DNA of 26,721 nt from Burkholderiales bacterium (GTDB lineage Bacteria > Pseudomonadota > Gammaproteobacteria > Burkholderiales > Burkholderiaceae): assembly GCA_947372535.1 (NCBI GenBank), contig CANBUA010000029.1:1-26721 (forward strand), read 5' to 3'. Position numbers and translations under genes: made by a program. Under the pieces are notes generated by a model. The model did no database searches. It had not been told where the DNA came from and worked only from the letters and a program-made list of their open reading frames with translations. Position 1 is the first letter of the stretch. The number at the start of each line of letters is the position of its first letter. This document shows, piece by piece, positions 15,349 through 23,408 of this stretch.

Positions 15349-16401
15349 ATGCCTTCTTTCAAGAACCTTCGCCGCCTCCTGATGCTCTCCAGCGCGTTCA
15401 TGCTGGCGGGCTGCAACATGGTCCTGATGAACCCCTCGGGTGACGTTGCCTTGCAGCAGCGCGACCTCATCATCGTCTCGACCGTGCTCATGCTGTTGAT
15501 CATCGTACCGGTGATCGCCCTGACCCTCCTGTTTGCCTGGCGTTACCGGCAATCCAACACGGAGGCCACCTATTCGCCCGACTGGGATCACTCGACCCAC
15601 CTGGAGCTGATCATCTGGGCCGCGCCCCTGCTGATCATCATCGCCCTGGGCGCCGTGACCTGGATCAGCACCCACACGCTCGACCCTTACCGCCCCCTCC
15701 AGCGTCTGGATGCCCAGCGCGAGGTGCCCGCCAACACCAAGCCGCTGGTGGTGGAGGTCGTCGCACTGGATTGGAAGTGGCTCTTCGTCTACCCCGAACA
15801 AGGCATCGCCACCGTCAACGAGCTGGCCGCCCCGGTGGACCGCCCCATCCAGTTCAAGATCACGGCCTCCTCCGTGATGAACTCCTTTTTCATTCCTGCC
15901 CTGGCTGGCCAGATCTACGCCATGCCGGGCATGGAGACGCAGCTACACGCCGTGATCAACAAGCCAGGCGAATACAAAGGCATATCGGCCAACTTCAGCG
16001 GCGCGGGTTTCTCGGGCATGCACTTCAAGTTCCACGGCCTGAGCCAGGGTGATTTCGACCAGTGGGTGCAAAAAGCGAAAACCACCGGCACCCAACTCAC
16101 CCGCGCCGACTATTTGCAGCTTGAGCGCCCCAGCGAGCGCGAGCCCGTGCGCCTCTATGCCGGCGTGGCCCCAGGCCTGTACAACGCCATCCTCAACCGC
16201 TGCGTGGAAGCCAACCGCATGTGCCTGAACGAGATGATGGCCATCGACGCCAATGGCGGCCTGGGCAAGCCTGGCGTCAAGGCCCTGGTGAACAAGCAGG
16301 CCATGGCCGCAGGCGGCACCCGCACCTACGTCGGCGGCGTGTGCAAGCCCGGCGATCCGGTGGAACTCTCGCCAGCCGCGCAGCAATCGCGCGCCCTGTG
16401 A
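15349..16401 (+). CDS. cyoA: Cytochrome bo3-type quinol oxidase subunit II
   Basis: This 350-residue lipoprotein has signal peptide MPSFKNLRRLLMLSSAF and lipobox LAGC with Cys22 as the lipidation site, two membrane helices (about 45-65 and 85-105), then a periplasmic cupredoxin-like domain (ALDWKWLFVYPEQGIATVNE, SVMNSFFIPALAGQIYAMPGM). The CuA ligand set of cytochrome c oxidases is absent, as expected for a quinol oxidase. It is longer than E. coli CyoA (315): the C-terminal tail contains three Cys (RCVEANRMC and GGVCKPG). ATG 15349 is chosen because it places the signal peptide correctly; the frame opens at a TTG at 15307. First gene of cyoABCD. Confidence 0.95.
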   Translation: MPSFKNLRRLLMLSSAFMLAGCNMVLMNPSGDVALQQRDLIIVSTVLMLLIIVPVIALTLLFAWRYRQSNTEATYSPDWDHSTHLELIIWAAPLLIIIALGAVTWISTHTLDPYRPLQRLDAQREVPANTKPLVVEVVALDWKWLFVYPEQGIATVNELAAPVDRPIQFKITASSVMNSFFIPALAGQIYAMPGMETQLHAVINKPGEYKGISANFSGAGFSGMHFKFHGLSQGDFDQWVQKAKTTGTQLTRADYLQLERPSEREPVRLYAGVAPGLYNAILNRCVEANRMCLNEMMAIDANGGLGKPGVKALVNKQAMAAGGTRTYVGGVCKPGDPVELSPAAQQSRAL

Positions 16402-16457
16402 CCTTGATCCGCCACCGCCCGATCTGAATCGACCGCCCTCTTCTTTCCGGACCCACG

Positions 16458-18461
16458 ATGTTCGACCACCTCGATTACCAGAAGCTCATCCTAGGCCGCC
16501 TCAGTTGGGAAGCCATTCCCTTCCATGAGCCCATCCTGCTGGCCACCTTCGCCGCCGTCGTGCTCGGCGGCGCGGTCGTGCTCGGCGCCCTGACCTACTT
16601 CCGCCTGTGGGGCTACCTCTGGAAGGAGTGGTTCACCAGCATCGATCACAAGAAGATCGGCATCATGTACATCATCCTGGGGTTGGTGATGCTGCTGCGG
16701 GGTTTCGCCGATGCCTTGATGATGCGGGCCCAGCAGGCCATCTCCTTCGGAGACAACGCCGGCTTCCTGCCGCCGCACCACTACGACCAGGTCTTCACCG
16801 CCCACGGCGTGATCATGATCTTCTTCGTGGCCATGCCATTGGTCACGGGCTTGATGAACTTCGTCGTGCCGCTGCAAATCGGCGCCCGCGACGTGGCCTT
16901 CCCCTTCCTGAACAACTTCAGCTTCTGGATGACAGCCAGCGGCGCCGCCCTGGTGATGGCCTCGCTGTTCGTCGGCGAGTTCGCGCGCACCGGCTGGCTG
17001 GCCTATCCGCCCTTGTCGGGCATCCTGCAAAGCCCTGACGTGGGGGTTGATTACTACATTTGGTCCCTGCAGATCGCGGGGGTGGGTACGCTGCTATCGG
17101 GCATCAACCTGATCGCCACCATCGTGAAGATGCGCGCCCCCGGCATGGGCCTGATGAAGATGCCCGTCTTCACCTGGACCTCGCTGTGCACCAACGTGTT
17201 GATCGTCGCGGCTTTCCCCGTGCTGACCGCCGTGCTGGGCCTGCTGTCCATGGACCGCTACATCGGCACCAACTTCTTCTCCAACGACCTTGGCGGCAAC
17301 GCCATGATGTACGTCAACCTGATCTGGATCTGGGGCCATCCCGAGGTCTACATCCTGGTGCTGCCGGTCTTTGGCGTGTTCTCCGAAGTGGTCTCCACCT
17401 TCAGCCGCAAAAAGCTCTTCGGTTATGCCTCCATGGTCTACGCCACGGTCGTGATCACCATCCTGTCCTACCTGGTCTGGCTGCACCACTTCTTCACCAT
17501 GGGCTCGGGTGCCAGCGTCAACAGCTTCTTCGGCATCACCACGATGATCATCTCGATCCCGACCGGGGCCAAGATTTTCAACTGGCTGTTCACCATGTAC
17601 CGCGGCCGCATCAGCTTCGAAGTGCCCATGCTGTGGACCATCGGCTTCATGATCACCTTCGTGATCGGCGGCATGACCGGCGTGCTGCTGGCTGTGCCCC
17701 CGGCTGACTTCGTGCTGCACAACAGCCTGTTCCTGATCGCCCACTTCCACAACGTGATCATCGGCGGCGTGCTGTTTGGCCTGATGGCCGGCATCACCTA
17801 CTGGTTCCCCAAGGCCTTTGGCTACAAGCTCGACCCGTTCTGGGGCAAGTGCTCGTTCTGGTTTTGGCAGATCGGCTTCTGGTTCGCTTTCATGCCGCTG
17901 TACGTGCTGGGCATGATGGGCGTGACCCGTCGCCTGAGCCACTTCGAAGACCCATCCCTGCAGATCTGGTTCCAGATCGCGGCCTTCGGCGCCGTGCTGA
18001 TCGCCCTGGGCATCGGCAGCTTCATCATCCAACTGGTGGTCAGCTTCATCAAGCGTGAAGAACTGCGCGACCACACGGGTGACCCATGGGGTGGCCGCAC
18101 GCTGGAATGGTCGACCTCCTCGCCCCCACCGGCCTACAACTTTGCCTTCACGCCCCGCATCCATGACAACGACGCCTGGTGGGACATGAAGCAGCGCGGC
18201 TACGAGCGCCCTGCCACTGGCTTCCTGCCCATCCACATGCCCAAGAACACCTGGGCCGGCATCGTGCTGGCGGCCATGAGCGCAGCGTGGGGGTTCACGA
18301 TGATCTGGCAGATGTGGCTGCCTGCCGCTGTCATGTTCGTCTCTCTGATCGTCGTGGCCATTTACCACACGTTCAACTACAAACGCGACTACTACATCCC
18401 TGCCGAAGACGTGATCCGCGTCGAAGGCGAACGCACCCTGCTGCTGGCCAGCCGAGCTTGA
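16458..18461 (+). CDS. cyoB: Cytochrome bo3-type quinol oxidase subunit I
   Basis: This 667-residue catalytic subunit of a proton-pumping ubiquinol oxidase compares closely with E. coli CyoB (663) at an offset of about 10. Visible residues: [10 protein letters not shown] with Arg81 and Asp85 (quinone site), heme ligand His116 (FTAHGVIM), CuB and tyrosine-linked WGHPEVY (His294, Glu296 of the D channel, Tyr298), His343-His344, K-channel Lys372 (IPTGAKIF), and His429/His431 (IAHFHNV) for hemes. All key residues are intact, so it should be an active oxidase. It lies 56 bp after cyoA and 1 bp before cyoC. Heme O synthase (cyoE) is not in this operon. Confidence 0.98.
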   Translation: MFDHLDYQKLILGRLSWEAIPFHEPILLATFAAVVLGGAVVLGALTYFRLWGYLWKEWFTSIDHKKIGIMYIILGLVMLLRGFADALMMRAQQAISFGDNAGFLPPHHYDQVFTAHGVIMIFFVAMPLVTGLMNFVVPLQIGARDVAFPFLNNFSFWMTASGAALVMASLFVGEFARTGWLAYPPLSGILQSPDVGVDYYIWSLQIAGVGTLLSGINLIATIVKMRAPGMGLMKMPVFTWTSLCTNVLIVAAFPVLTAVLGLLSMDRYIGTNFFSNDLGGNAMMYVNLIWIWGHPEVYILVLPVFGVFSEVVSTFSRKKLFGYASMVYATVVITILSYLVWLHHFFTMGSGASVNSFFGITTMIISIPTGAKIFNWLFTMYRGRISFEVPMLWTIGFMITFVIGGMTGVLLAVPPADFVLHNSLFLIAHFHNVIIGGVLFGLMAGITYWFPKAFGYKLDPFWGKCSFWFWQIGFWFAFMPLYVLGMMGVTRRLSHFEDPSLQIWFQIAAFGAVLIALGIGSFIIQLVVSFIKREELRDHTGDPWGGRTLEWSTSSPPPAYNFAFTPRIHDNDAWWDMKQRGYERPATGFLPIHMPKNTWAGIVLAAMSAAWGFTMIWQMWLPAAVMFVSLIVVAIYHTFNYKRDYYIPAEDVIRVEGERTLLLASRA

Positions 18462-18462
18462 G

Positions 18463-19101
18463 ATGAGCACCATCACCACCACCCCCAACGACGCTGTCAG
18501 CGAGCCTGACAACCTGCGCTTTTATGTGCCTGGCGAACATCATGTCGAGAACGGCACGATGCTGGGCTTCTGGCTCTACCTGATGAGCGACTGCCTCATC
18601 TTCGCGTGCCTGTTCGCCGTCTACGGCGTGCTGGGCCGCAGCTACGCGGCCGGCCCTTCGGGCGCCGACCTGTTCGACCTGCCACTGGTCGCGCTGAACA
18701 CCTCCATGCTGCTGCTGTCGTCCATCACCTATGGCTTTGCCATGCTGGAGATGCAGAAAGACCGCATCAAGTCCACGCTGATCTGGCTGTTCATCACGGG
18801 CCTGCTGGGCGCGGCCTTCATCGGCCTGGAATTGCACGAGTTCGCCCACCTGATCCACGAAGGTGCCACGCCGCAACGCAGCGCTTTCCTGTCGTCCTTC
18901 TTCACCCTCGTGGGCACCCACGGCCTGCACGTCACCTTCGGCATCCTGTGGCTGATCGTGCTGATGGTGCAAGTCGGCAAACTGGGCCTGACCCCTGAAA
19001 ACAAACGCCGCCTGATGTGCCTGTCGCTGTTCTGGCACTTCCTGGACGTGGTCTGGATCGGCGTCTTCACCTTCGTCTACCTGATGGGAGTCCTGCCATG
19101 A
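18463..19101 (+). CDS. cyoC: Cytochrome bo3-type quinol oxidase subunit III
   Basis: The 212-residue protein has five hydrophobic helices and the CyoC hallmarks: GFWLYLMSDCLIFACLFAVY, a conserved GLELHEF segment and the C-terminal SLFWHFLDVVWIGVFTFVYLMG. It is a non-catalytic inner-membrane subunit that stabilises subunit I. The start follows the cyoB stop by one base (TGAGATG), and the stop overlaps cyoD by ATGA. Confidence 0.97.
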   Translation: MSTITTTPNDAVSEPDNLRFYVPGEHHVENGTMLGFWLYLMSDCLIFACLFAVYGVLGRSYAAGPSGADLFDLPLVALNTSMLLLSSITYGFAMLEMQKDRIKSTLIWLFITGLLGAAFIGLELHEFAHLIHEGATPQRSAFLSSFFTLVGTHGLHVTFGILWLIVLMVQVGKLGLTPENKRRLMCLSLFWHFLDVVWIGVFTFVYLMGVLP

Positions 19102-19496
19102 GCGCGCACCACGACCACAACCACCACGACGATCACCACGGTCACGACGACCATGGGGACGGCGCCAGCCACGGCACCATGAAGGACTACGTGATCGGCT
19201 TCGTGCTGGCCGTCATCCTCACGGTCATCCCTTTCTGGCTGGTCATGGGCAAGGTGTTCACCCAGCCGAGCACGACCGCCATGGTGCTGCTGGCCTTCGC
19301 GGCCGTGCAGATCGTCGTGCACATGATCTATTTCCTGCACATGAACTTCAAGTCTGAAGGCGGCTGGAACATGCTGGCACTGATCTTCACGGTGGTGCTG
19401 GTGATCATCACCATGTCGGGCTCGATGTGGGTGATGTTCCACATGAACCACAACATGATGCCGCCCTCTGCGCACGAGATGAAGAACATGCCCTGA
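19098..19496 (+). CDS. cyoD: Cytochrome bo3-type quinol oxidase subunit IV, His-rich N-terminus
   Basis: The 132-residue protein has three membrane helices (about 32-54, 62-88 and 94-118) matching CyoD, including AVQIVVHMIYFLHMNF and the C-terminal FHMNHNMMP. The ATG overlaps the cyoC stop, with GGGAG upstream. The leader is unusual: ten of the first 25 residues are His, interspersed with Asp, resembling a metal-binding tail. CyoD is a small assembly subunit thought to assist CuB loading in E. coli; a metal-binding leader would suit that, as inference. Confidence 0.95.
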   Translation: MSAHHDHNHHDDHHGHDDHGDGASHGTMKDYVIGFVLAVILTVIPFWLVMGKVFTQPSTTAMVLLAFAAVQIVVHMIYFLHMNFKSEGGWNMLALIFTVVLVIITMSGSMWVMFHMNHNMMPPSAHEMKNMP

Positions 19497-19536
19497 TCGG
19501 GTCGGACCGCCAGCACGAACACGGAATCGCCGCGCC

Positions 19537-20358
19537 ATGAAGCCAGACCCCATGTCGCCACGCGGTCCGCGTTCAGGCCTTGCACGGACCGCGTTGACGG
19601 CGTCTGCCATCCTGGCATTCGCCGTCTTTGCATGTCTAGGCACCTGGCAAGTCAAGCGCCTGGCCTGGAAGCTTGACTTGATTGAGCGGGTCGACCAGCG
19701 GGTGCATGCGCCCGCCGTCGATGCCCCTGGGCCCGACGACCGCTGGCCCGCCATCGATGCCGCGACCATGGAATACCGCCATGTGCGCCTGGTGGGCACC
19801 TATCTCCACGACCACGAAACCCTGGTCCAGGCCGTCACCAACATCGGCAGCGGCTTCTGGGTGCTGACCCCGCTGCGCCAGCTTGACGGCACCCTCGTGC
19901 TGGTCAACCGTGGTTTCGTGCCGCCCGAAGCCCGTGAGCGCTCGGCACGCACAGCCACTCAAACCATCGGGCAGACCACGGTGACCGGCCTGCTGCGCCT
20001 GAGCGAGCCCGGCGGCGGCTTCTTGCGGCACAACGATGCGGCCGCAAAACGTTGGTTCTCACGGGATGTCCAAGCCATCGCCAAGGCCCAGAACCTCCAG
20101 CGTTTTCAAGACCAAATTGCGCCATATTTCGTTGATGCAGACGCTACGCCAGCATCATCAGCCGTCGCATCAACAGACCGCAAGCCTGATGACAGCGCCT
20201 CCACTGCGTGGCCCGTCGGCGGCTTGACCGTGGTGTCCTTCCAGAACAATCACCTGGTCTACGCCATCACCTGGTACGCCCTGGCTCTGATGGTCGCAGG
20301 CGCCTCCTGGTACGTGCGTCGAACCGAGCCCCGCTGGCGGCCGGCGCCTTCCAGATGA
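19537..20358 (+). CDS. SURF1-family oxidase assembly protein
   Basis: The 273-residue SURF1/Shy1 protein has two membrane helices (about 20-37 and 247-266) around a periplasmic domain. Family motifs: LGTWQVKRLAWKLDLIERV just after helix 1, GSGFWVLTPLRQLDGTLVLVNRGFVP, and the C-terminal NNHLVYAITWYALA. SURF1 proteins deliver or stabilise heme in subunit I of heme-copper oxidases. Positioned 40 bp after cyoD and 33 bp before regB, it probably serves the bo3 oxidase here. A low-complexity Ala/Ser/Thr/Asp-rich insertion (about 200-225) precedes the last helix. Confidence 0.93.
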   Translation: MKPDPMSPRGPRSGLARTALTASAILAFAVFACLGTWQVKRLAWKLDLIERVDQRVHAPAVDAPGPDDRWPAIDAATMEYRHVRLVGTYLHDHETLVQAVTNIGSGFWVLTPLRQLDGTLVLVNRGFVPPEARERSARTATQTIGQTTVTGLLRLSEPGGGFLRHNDAAAKRWFSRDVQAIAKAQNLQRFQDQIAPYFVDADATPASSAVASTDRKPDDSASTAWPVGGLTVVSFQNNHLVYAITWYALALMVAGASWYVRRTEPRWRPAPSR

Positions 20359-20391
20359 CAATGCGGGCCTTGCCGACGAAAAAAAGTCCCG

Positions 20392-21759
20392 ATGCCCACC
20401 GCCATTTCGCCCTCTTCCATCCTTGAGCCTGACACGCTGCCGCTGCCCGAAGGCGCGCGCGCACAGGGCCTGGAAAACGCGACCGGGCTGAACAACTTCA
20501 AACAGTTGATCCAGTTGCGCTGGATGGCCGTCATCGGCCAGGTCGTCACCATTGGCGTGACGCATTTCGGCTTCGACATCGTGCTACCGCTGTGGCAAAT
20601 CCTGACGGTGCTGGCCGGCTTGGTGGCCTTCAACATCGCCAGCCTGCTGCACTGGCGGGCGGGCCGCGACATCAGCCACGGCGAGCTGTTTTCCGCCCTG
20701 CTGGTGGACGTCAGTGCGTTGACCGCCCTGCTCTACTTCACCGGCGGCGCGACCAATCCCTTTGTCTTTTTGTACCTGCTCCAGGTGACGCTGGGCGCCG
20801 TGCTGCTCAAACCCCGCTACACCTGGGCCCTGGTGGTCATCACCACCCTGTGCTTTGCCGGCCTGGCCCTGTTTAGTCGTCCACTGTCTCTGCCGCTGGA
20901 CCACAACCGCGGCCTGCTCAGCCCCTACATCCAGGGCATGCTGATCTGCTTCGCGCTGAACGCCGTGCTGCTGGTCACATTCATCACCCGCATCGGCCGC
21001 AACCTGCGCCGTCGCGATGCACGCCTGGCCAATTTGCGCCAGCGCGCCGCCGAGGAAGAACACATCGTGCGCATGGGCCTGCTTGCCTCCGGCGCCGCGC
21101 ACGAGTTGGGCACCCCCCTGGCCACCCTGGCCGTGATCCTGGGCGATTGGGCCCGGCTGCCCACCTTCACCTCCGAGCCGGAGCTCCTGGAAGAAGTCAA
21201 TGAGATGGAAGCCCAGGTGCTGCGCTGCAAAGCCATCGTCAGCGGCATCCTGATGTCGGCCGGCGAGGCGCGCGGCGAATCCTCGCAAGAGACCACCATC
21301 TGCACCTTCCTTGATGAACTCGTTGACGAATGGCGGTCCTCAAGGTCGCTGAGCTCGTTCGTTTACGACAACCGCATCAGTCACGACCTGCCCATGGTGT
21401 CGGATTCGACCTTGAAGCAGATGCTGAGCAACCTGCTGGACAATGCGCAAGAAGCTTCGCCCCACTATGTGAGTCTGGAAGCCGAACAGGACGCCGCCGC
21501 CGAAACCCTGATCCTGACGGTGAAGGACAATGGCCCGGGCTTTGCGCCCAAGATACTGGCCCAACTGGGCAAGCCCTATCAATCGACCAAAAATCGCCCA
21601 GGCCGCGGCATGGGCTTGTTCCTGGTGGTCAATGTGGCCCGCACCCTGGGCGGCAACGTGACGGCGCGCAATCGCCTGGGCAGCGGCGCGGTCGTGACGG
21701 TCACCCTGCCCTTGTCGGCCATCACCCTCGGGGATGCCTCGGGAAACAACGCAACATGA
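20392..21759 (+). CDS. regB: Redox-sensing membrane histidine kinase RegB/PrrB type
   Basis: The 455-residue kinase has six hydrophobic segments in residues about 45-200, with the RegB quinone-site motif GGATNPF at 118-124. The H-box is AAHELGTPLATLAV with His237; Cys279 (VLRCKAIV) aligns in position with the redox-switch Cys of Rhodobacter RegB. Then N box NLLDNAQEA (347-355), G1 DNGPGF and G2 GRGMGLFLV. RegB responds to quinone-pool and thiol redox state and phosphorylates RegA. The stop overlaps regA by ATGA. Placement right after cyoABCD-SURF1 indicates that the oxidase operon is a likely target. Confidence 0.94.
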   Translation: MPTAISPSSILEPDTLPLPEGARAQGLENATGLNNFKQLIQLRWMAVIGQVVTIGVTHFGFDIVLPLWQILTVLAGLVAFNIASLLHWRAGRDISHGELFSALLVDVSALTALLYFTGGATNPFVFLYLLQVTLGAVLLKPRYTWALVVITTLCFAGLALFSRPLSLPLDHNRGLLSPYIQGMLICFALNAVLLVTFITRIGRNLRRRDARLANLRQRAAEEEHIVRMGLLASGAAHELGTPLATLAVILGDWARLPTFTSEPELLEEVNEMEAQVLRCKAIVSGILMSAGEARGESSQETTICTFLDELVDEWRSSRSLSSFVYDNRISHDLPMVSDSTLKQMLSNLLDNAQEASPHYVSLEAEQDAAAETLILTVKDNGPGFAPKILAQLGKPYQSTKNRPGRGMGLFLVVNVARTLGGNVTARNRLGSGAVVTVTLPLSAITLGDASGNNAT

Positions 21760-22355
21760 TCGACGAAGAACAAGCCACCGCCCCAGCCGCCGAAGCAGAG
21801 CGGCCGCCATCCAATCCGGACGAGGCCCCGCCATTGCTTTTGATCGTGGAAGACGACGCCGCCTTCGCTCGCACACTCGGCAAATCCTTCGAGCGCCGTG
21901 GTTATGAAGTCCTGCTGGCCGCCAGCCTGGAAGACGTCACCGCGCTGCTGCCGCAACGCTCGCCTGGCTACGCGGTGGTCGACCTCAAACTCAATGGCGA
22001 GGCATCTGGTCTGGCCTGCGTGCAGAGCCTGCATCGTCACGACGCTGAGATGTTGATCGTGGTGTTGACCGGCTTTGCGAGCATCGCCACCGCCGTCGAG
22101 GCCGTCAAGCTGGGCGCCTGCCATTACCTGGCCAAGCCCTCGAACACCGATGACATCGAGGCCGCCTTCAACCAGGTGGAAGGCAACACCGAAGTGAGCC
22201 TGACCAACCGCGCCACCTCGATCAAGACGCTGGAGTGGGAGCGCATCCACGAGACCCTGGCCGAGACCGGCTTCAACATCTCGGAAACCGCGCGTCGCCT
22301 GGGCATGCACCGCCGCACCCTGGCGCGAAAATTGGGGAAACAACAGGTGAAGTGA
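21756..22355 (+). CDS. regA: Response regulator RegA/PrrA type
   Basis: This 199-residue regulator has a receiver domain (about 26-140) with the acidic pair at 32-34, phospho-acceptor Asp76 (AVVDLKLN), Thr105 (LTGFASIATAVEAVKLGA) and Lys127. A linker leads to a Fis-type helix-turn-helix, NISETARRLGMHRRTLARKL (174-193), nearly invariant across RegA/PrrA/ActR proteins. It lacks the NtrC AAA+ domain. The frame is open from 21330, but that part overlaps regB; ATG 21756 overlaps the regB stop by ATGA. Expected to control respiratory and other redox genes. Its N-terminal leader of about 25 residues is Ala/Glu/Pro-rich. Confidence 0.94.
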   Translation: MIDEEQATAPAAEAERPPSNPDEAPPLLLIVEDDAAFARTLGKSFERRGYEVLLAASLEDVTALLPQRSPGYAVVDLKLNGEASGLACVQSLHRHDAEMLIVVLTGFASIATAVEAVKLGACHYLAKPSNTDDIEAAFNQVEGNTEVSLTNRATSIKTLEWERIHETLAETGFNISETARRLGMHRRTLARKLGKQQVK

Positions 22356-22400
22356 TCTTGACGCTTGCCTTGGCCAAACAGCTTCGCGTCCTTGCGCTGT

Positions 22401-23306
22401 TCAGCGCAGGCCGTCTGTCAAATTGGCCGATTGGCGTGCCAGCTCGATGAACGCCCTGATGTAGTCGATGTCAGTATCGGCTTCGCGAACACCCAGATGA
22501 ATCTGTTTGGCGATGCCGCGTGGCCCCAGGCGCACGGCCACCACCTTCATTTTCTCGGCGTATTCCTCCACCAACCAGCGCGGCAATGCCGCCACGCCTC
22601 GTCCGCTGGCCACCATCTGCACCATGATGTCGGTGGTTTCGATGGTCCTGTGGCGCTTGGGGCTGATGCCCGCTGGCATGAGGAACTGGGTGTACACGTC
22701 CAGCCGATCGGTGGACACAGGGTAGGTGATCAGCACTTCGTCGGTCAGCTGCCTGGGCTTCACGTGGGTGGCGCCAGCCAAAGCATGGTCGTGACTCACC
22801 ACCAGCACCTGCTCATAGTCGAACACGGGCTCGAAGTGCAGCCCTGGCTTGTAGAGCGGATCGGGCGTGACCAGCATGTCGATCTCGTAGCCGAACAAGG
22901 CGCCAATGCCACCGAACTGGAACTTCTGCTTGACGTCCACATCCACATCAGGCCAGGCGGCCAGATAGGGGGAGACGATCTTCAGCAGCCATTGGTAGCA
23001 TGGATGGCACTCCATGCCGATGCGCAGCGCGCCACGCTCACCTTGCGCAAACTGGCGCAGGCGCTCTTCCGCCAGATCCAGTTGTGGCAACACACGGTTG
23101 GCCACGGCCAGCACGTATTGCCCAGCCTGCGTCAGCCGCAGACTGCGACCTTCGCGCAACCAGATGTCCGTGCCCAAATGCTGCTCCAGCTTCTTCATCG
23201 AATGGCTCAGCGCGGATTGGGTCAGGCACAGCACACCGGCAGCCGCTGTCAGTGAGCCTTGTTTCTCGACCTCCTGGACGATGGCCAGGTGCATTCGCTC
23301 CAACAT
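22401..23306 (-). CDS. metR: LysR-type regulator of methionine genes
   Basis: The 301-residue LysR protein has an N-terminal winged HTH (about 3-62, SLTAAAGVLCLTQSALSHSMKKLEQHLG) and a periplasmic-binding-like effector domain (about 90-295, RIGMECHPCYQWLLKI, VTPDPLYKPGLHFEPVFDYE, ASGRGVAALPRWLVEEY). These match MetR, whose co-inducer is homocysteine. It is divergent from metE with a 102-bp gap holding a MetR-type box, the classic arrangement for MetR activating metE. It is convergent with regA (45 bp apart); a short tight palindrome at 22393-22408 straddles the stop. Confidence 0.92.
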   Translation of the reverse strand: MLERMHLAIVQEVEKQGSLTAAAGVLCLTQSALSHSMKKLEQHLGTDIWLREGRSLRLTQAGQYVLAVANRVLPQLDLAEERLRQFAQGERGALRIGMECHPCYQWLLKIVSPYLAAWPDVDVDVKQKFQFGGIGALFGYEIDMLVTPDPLYKPGLHFEPVFDYEQVLVVSHDHALAGATHVKPRQLTDEVLITYPVSTDRLDVYTQFLMPAGISPKRHRTIETTDIMVQMVASGRGVAALPRWLVEEYAEKMKVVAVRLGPRGIAKQIHLGVREADTDIDYIRAFIELARQSANLTDGLR

Positions 23307-23312
23307 AATTGA

Positions 23313-23325
23313 TGAGCCATTTTCA
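23313..23325. promoter_or_regulatory. MetR-like binding site between metR and metE
   Basis: TGAG-CCATT-TTCA differs in one base from the MetR consensus TGAA-N5-TTCA. Extra half sites TGAA occur at 23326-23329 and 23334-23337, consistent with a cluster of sites. It lies 7 bp upstream of the metR start and 84 bp upstream of the metE start. Confidence 0.55.
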
Positions 23326-23408
23326 TGAATCGTTGAATTAATACCATTTTACTTCATACCCACGTTTTCGTACGCTTGCGCCTGTTGAAAACTTGGACGA
23401 CATCTCTC

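Noticed and set aside
17094..18512. Open minus-strand frame of 472 codons opposite cyoB
   Set aside because: His/Asp/Gln-rich shadow of cyoB with no recognisable fold; cyoB has every catalytic residue intact.
22393..22408. Tight palindrome TGCGCTG / CAGCGCA between regA and metR as a terminator
   Set aside because: Loop too short at full stem and no T tract on either strand; it also covers the metR stop. Possibly incidental.
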